Origin: Pelagibius sp. Alg239-R121
Lineage (GTDB): Bacteria > Pseudomonadota > Alphaproteobacteria > Kiloniellales > Kiloniellaceae
Direction of reading: 5' to 3'
DNA length: 64,000 bases
Assembly (NCBI RefSeq): GCF_947331435.1
Contig: NZ_CAMZOF010000008.1
Coordinates: 124,001 to 188,000, forward strand
In this document: positions 62,694 to 64,000 of the stretch, piece after piece
Position numbering within the stretch: position 1 is the first letter of the stretch
How the letters are laid out: every line of letters starts with the position of its first letter
Notes under the pieces: model-generated
Told to the model about the DNA's origin: nothing
Databases searched by the model: none
Seen by the model: the letters and a program-made list of their open reading frames with translations, nothing else
Position numbers and translations under genes: made by a program

Positions 62694-63452
62694 ATGACCA
62701 ATCGCTTTGCCACCTATCCCAGTCTTGAAGATAAAACCGTTTTCATTTCCGGCGGTGCGTCGGGAATTGGGGAGCAGATTGTGCGGGCCTTCGCCGCACA
62801 AAAAGCGCGTGTCGGCTTTGTCGATCTGGACGCAGCCGCTAGTGCGGCCCTGGCGGAAGAACTCGGTCCGAACGTCATCTCCGAACTCTGTGACCTGCGA
62901 GATGTGGAAAGCCTGAAGGCAGCCTTTGGCAAGTTGCAGGAAAGGATCGGGCCAGCTACGGTGCTGGTCAACAATGCCGCGCGGGACGACCGCCATTCCT
63001 GGCAGGATCTGACCGCCGAATACTTCGACGAGCGTGTTGCGACCAACCTGCGGCATATGTTCTTTGCCATTCAGGCCGTGGCGCCAGGCATGATCGAGGC
63101 AGGCGGCGGTTCCATCATCAATATGGGTTCGAATTCTTGGTGGGAAGCCGGCGGCGGGTTCCCTGCCTACGCAACCTCGAAAGCAGCCGTCCACGGACTG
63201 ACCCGGACCATGGCGCGTGACCTCGGCGACCATCGCATTCGCGTGAATACCGTTGTTCCCGGCTGGATCATGACGGATCGGCAGAAAACGCTTTGGGCAA
63301 CGGAAGAGGCTTTGGAAAACCATGTGAAACGGCAATGCCTGCCTGATCTGATCGAACCGGTTTATGTCGCGCGTATGGTGGTGTTCCTTGCGTCCGACGA
63401 CGCCGCCATGTGCACCGCCAATAACTATATGGTTGAAGCGGGCTCCATTTGA
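62694..63452 (+). CDS. SDR-family dehydrogenase, sugar-dehydrogenase-like
   Basis: 252 residues. SGGASGIG (19-26) binds the cofactor; VNNAARDD (about 92-99), S near 146 and the intact YATSK motif complete the active site. NTVVPGWIMTDRQ near 184-196 is as in L-arabinose/D-galactose type dehydrogenases. Probably NAD(P)-dependent oxidation of a sugar or polyol. Divergent from the aldo/keto reductase. Confidence 0.85.
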   Translation: MTNRFATYPSLEDKTVFISGGASGIGEQIVRAFAAQKARVGFVDLDAAASAALAEELGPNVISELCDLRDVESLKAAFGKLQERIGPATVLVNNAARDDRHSWQDLTAEYFDERVATNLRHMFFAIQAVAPGMIEAGGGSIINMGSNSWWEAGGGFPAYATSKAAVHGLTRTMARDLGDHRIRVNTVVPGWIMTDRQKTLWATEEALENHVKRQCLPDLIEPVYVARMVVFLASDDAAMCTANNYMVEAGSI

Positions 63453-63546
63453 GAGCGGGTGCGGTTATTTCGGCTCCGATAATCGGAGACTGTTACATCG
63501 AGGCGGGTAAGCTATGCTCGCCTCGAAAATCTCCTTGGAGTATCCC

Positions 63547-64000
63547 ATGCTGAATGGCGCATTACTTTTAGGTTTCGTCGCGGCGGCGCTCGTCGTCCTC
63601 GTCCTGCCCGGCCCCGGCGTGTTCTATGTGATGGCACGGACGCTTGGCCAAGGAACGCGGGCGGGGCTGATTTCAGCCTTGGGATTGTCCGTCGGGGTGT
63701 TTGCACATGTAGCCGCGGCTGTTGCCGGGCTTTCAGCCATTCTGACAACTTCGGCAACCGCTTTCGAAGTTGTCAGAATGTTGGGAGCTGGATACCTGAT
63801 TTACCTTGGCCTGAGCGCCCTTTTGTCTGCAAGAAAAACGAAAGCCGGCGCGGTAACCGCAGCAAGCTCTCTGCCGAGCGGACGCATCTTTCGAGATGGG
63901 GTGATCGTCAGCATTCTAAATCCAAAGATTGCGGTCTTCTTTCTGGCTTTTCTGCCGCAGTTCGTCGATCAGGCCCTGGGTGCGGTGCCGCTGCAGATCC
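63547..64000 (+). CDS. LysE/RhtB-family amino acid exporter, truncated by the window edge
   Basis: ATG 63547 has GGAG six bases upstream. The first 151 codons are in the window and stay open to the end. LPGPGVFYVMARTLGQGTRAG (about 20-40) is the family signature, with membrane helices at about 5-25, 38-60 and 65-85, and RIFRDGVIVSILNPKIAVFFLAFLPQFV further on. It exports an amino acid or homoserine-type compound; the substrate is unknown. It contains a perfect inverted repeat at 63738-63780. Confidence 0.88.
   Translation, partial: MLNGALLLGFVAAALVVLVLPGPGVFYVMARTLGQGTRAGLISALGLSVGVFAHVAAAVAGLSAILTTSATAFEVVRMLGAGYLIYLGLSALLSARKTKAGAVTAASSLPSGRIFRDGVIVSILNPKIAVFFLAFLPQFVDQALGAVPLQI
63738..63780. 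repeat. Perfect 16-bp inverted repeat inside the LysE gene
   Basis: CATTCTGACAACTTCG (63738-63753) and its exact complement CGAAGTTGTCAGAATG (63765-63780) flank an 11-bp spacer. It encodes residues about 65-78 of the exporter without breaking the frame. Such a long perfect arm pair is unusual in coding DNA. Confidence 0.85.

Overview
The window is a dense chromosomal segment of moderately high GC with long coding runs, short gaps and many same-strand overlaps. The gene content suggests an alphaproteobacterium, possibly of a saline or marine habitat: malonate genes with a TRAP transporter and a MatR-type site, a short-form ArgC, a Zn-independent type HemB, a BCCT compatible-solute carrier, DUF1127 and DUF4112 proteins, and GcvA-like LysR regulators. 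I assign no genus. No rRNA, tRNA, CRISPR array, intact IS element or prophage was seen.

Left part (1-12 kb): reverse transsulfuration genes (cystathionine beta-synthase, then a gamma-lyase/synthase, with a terminator), a penicillin-acylase-type Ntn hydrolase, a CDF metal transporter, an XRE-cupin regulator divergent from a ketopantoate-reductase-like gene plus an EamA exporter, a GFA-family protein and argC. Next is a malonate catabolic unit (10.8-17.7 kb): matB and a GntR regulator on the minus strand, and TRAP dctPQM plus malonyl-CoA decarboxylase on the plus strand. A perfect 14-bp palindrome resembling the MatR site lies between the two arms.

Middle part (18-43.7 kb): an ornithine/lysine-type decarboxylase with two alpha/beta hydrolases; a chemoreceptor carrying an in-register tandem duplication of its sensor domain; a ParE/RHH toxin-antitoxin pair with a palindromic operator; a flavin monooxygenase; a TraB/GumN protein lacking its usual histidine; LysR regulators; two unusual universal stress proteins around a DUF4112 gene; a membrane-embedded AraC regulator (7TMR-DISM type); a BCCT transporter with AT-rich palindromes upstream; PdxA2 with a barrel-cupin fusion protein; and a DUF2157/DUF4401/GDYXXLXY membrane operon.

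Right part (43.7-64 kb): a cluster of dehydrogenases and FAD oxidases around a LysR gene with a shared DNA motif; a small stand-alone RNA-ligase-like protein; a ydcSTUV-patD type polyamine import and aminobutyraldehyde oxidation operon preceded by a LysR gene; hemB; metY and metA. The metY leader contains a promoter, a SAM-II-like element and a terminator arranged like a regulated 5' UTR. The window ends with a nitrilase-family amidase, an aldo/keto reductase, an SDR and a truncated LysE exporter gene that contains a perfect 16-bp inverted repeat.

Functional themes are sulfur amino acid synthesis in both directions (metA/metY for direct sulfhydrylation, CBS/CGL for reverse transsulfuration), malonate use, polyamine metabolism, and uptake or export of organic solutes.
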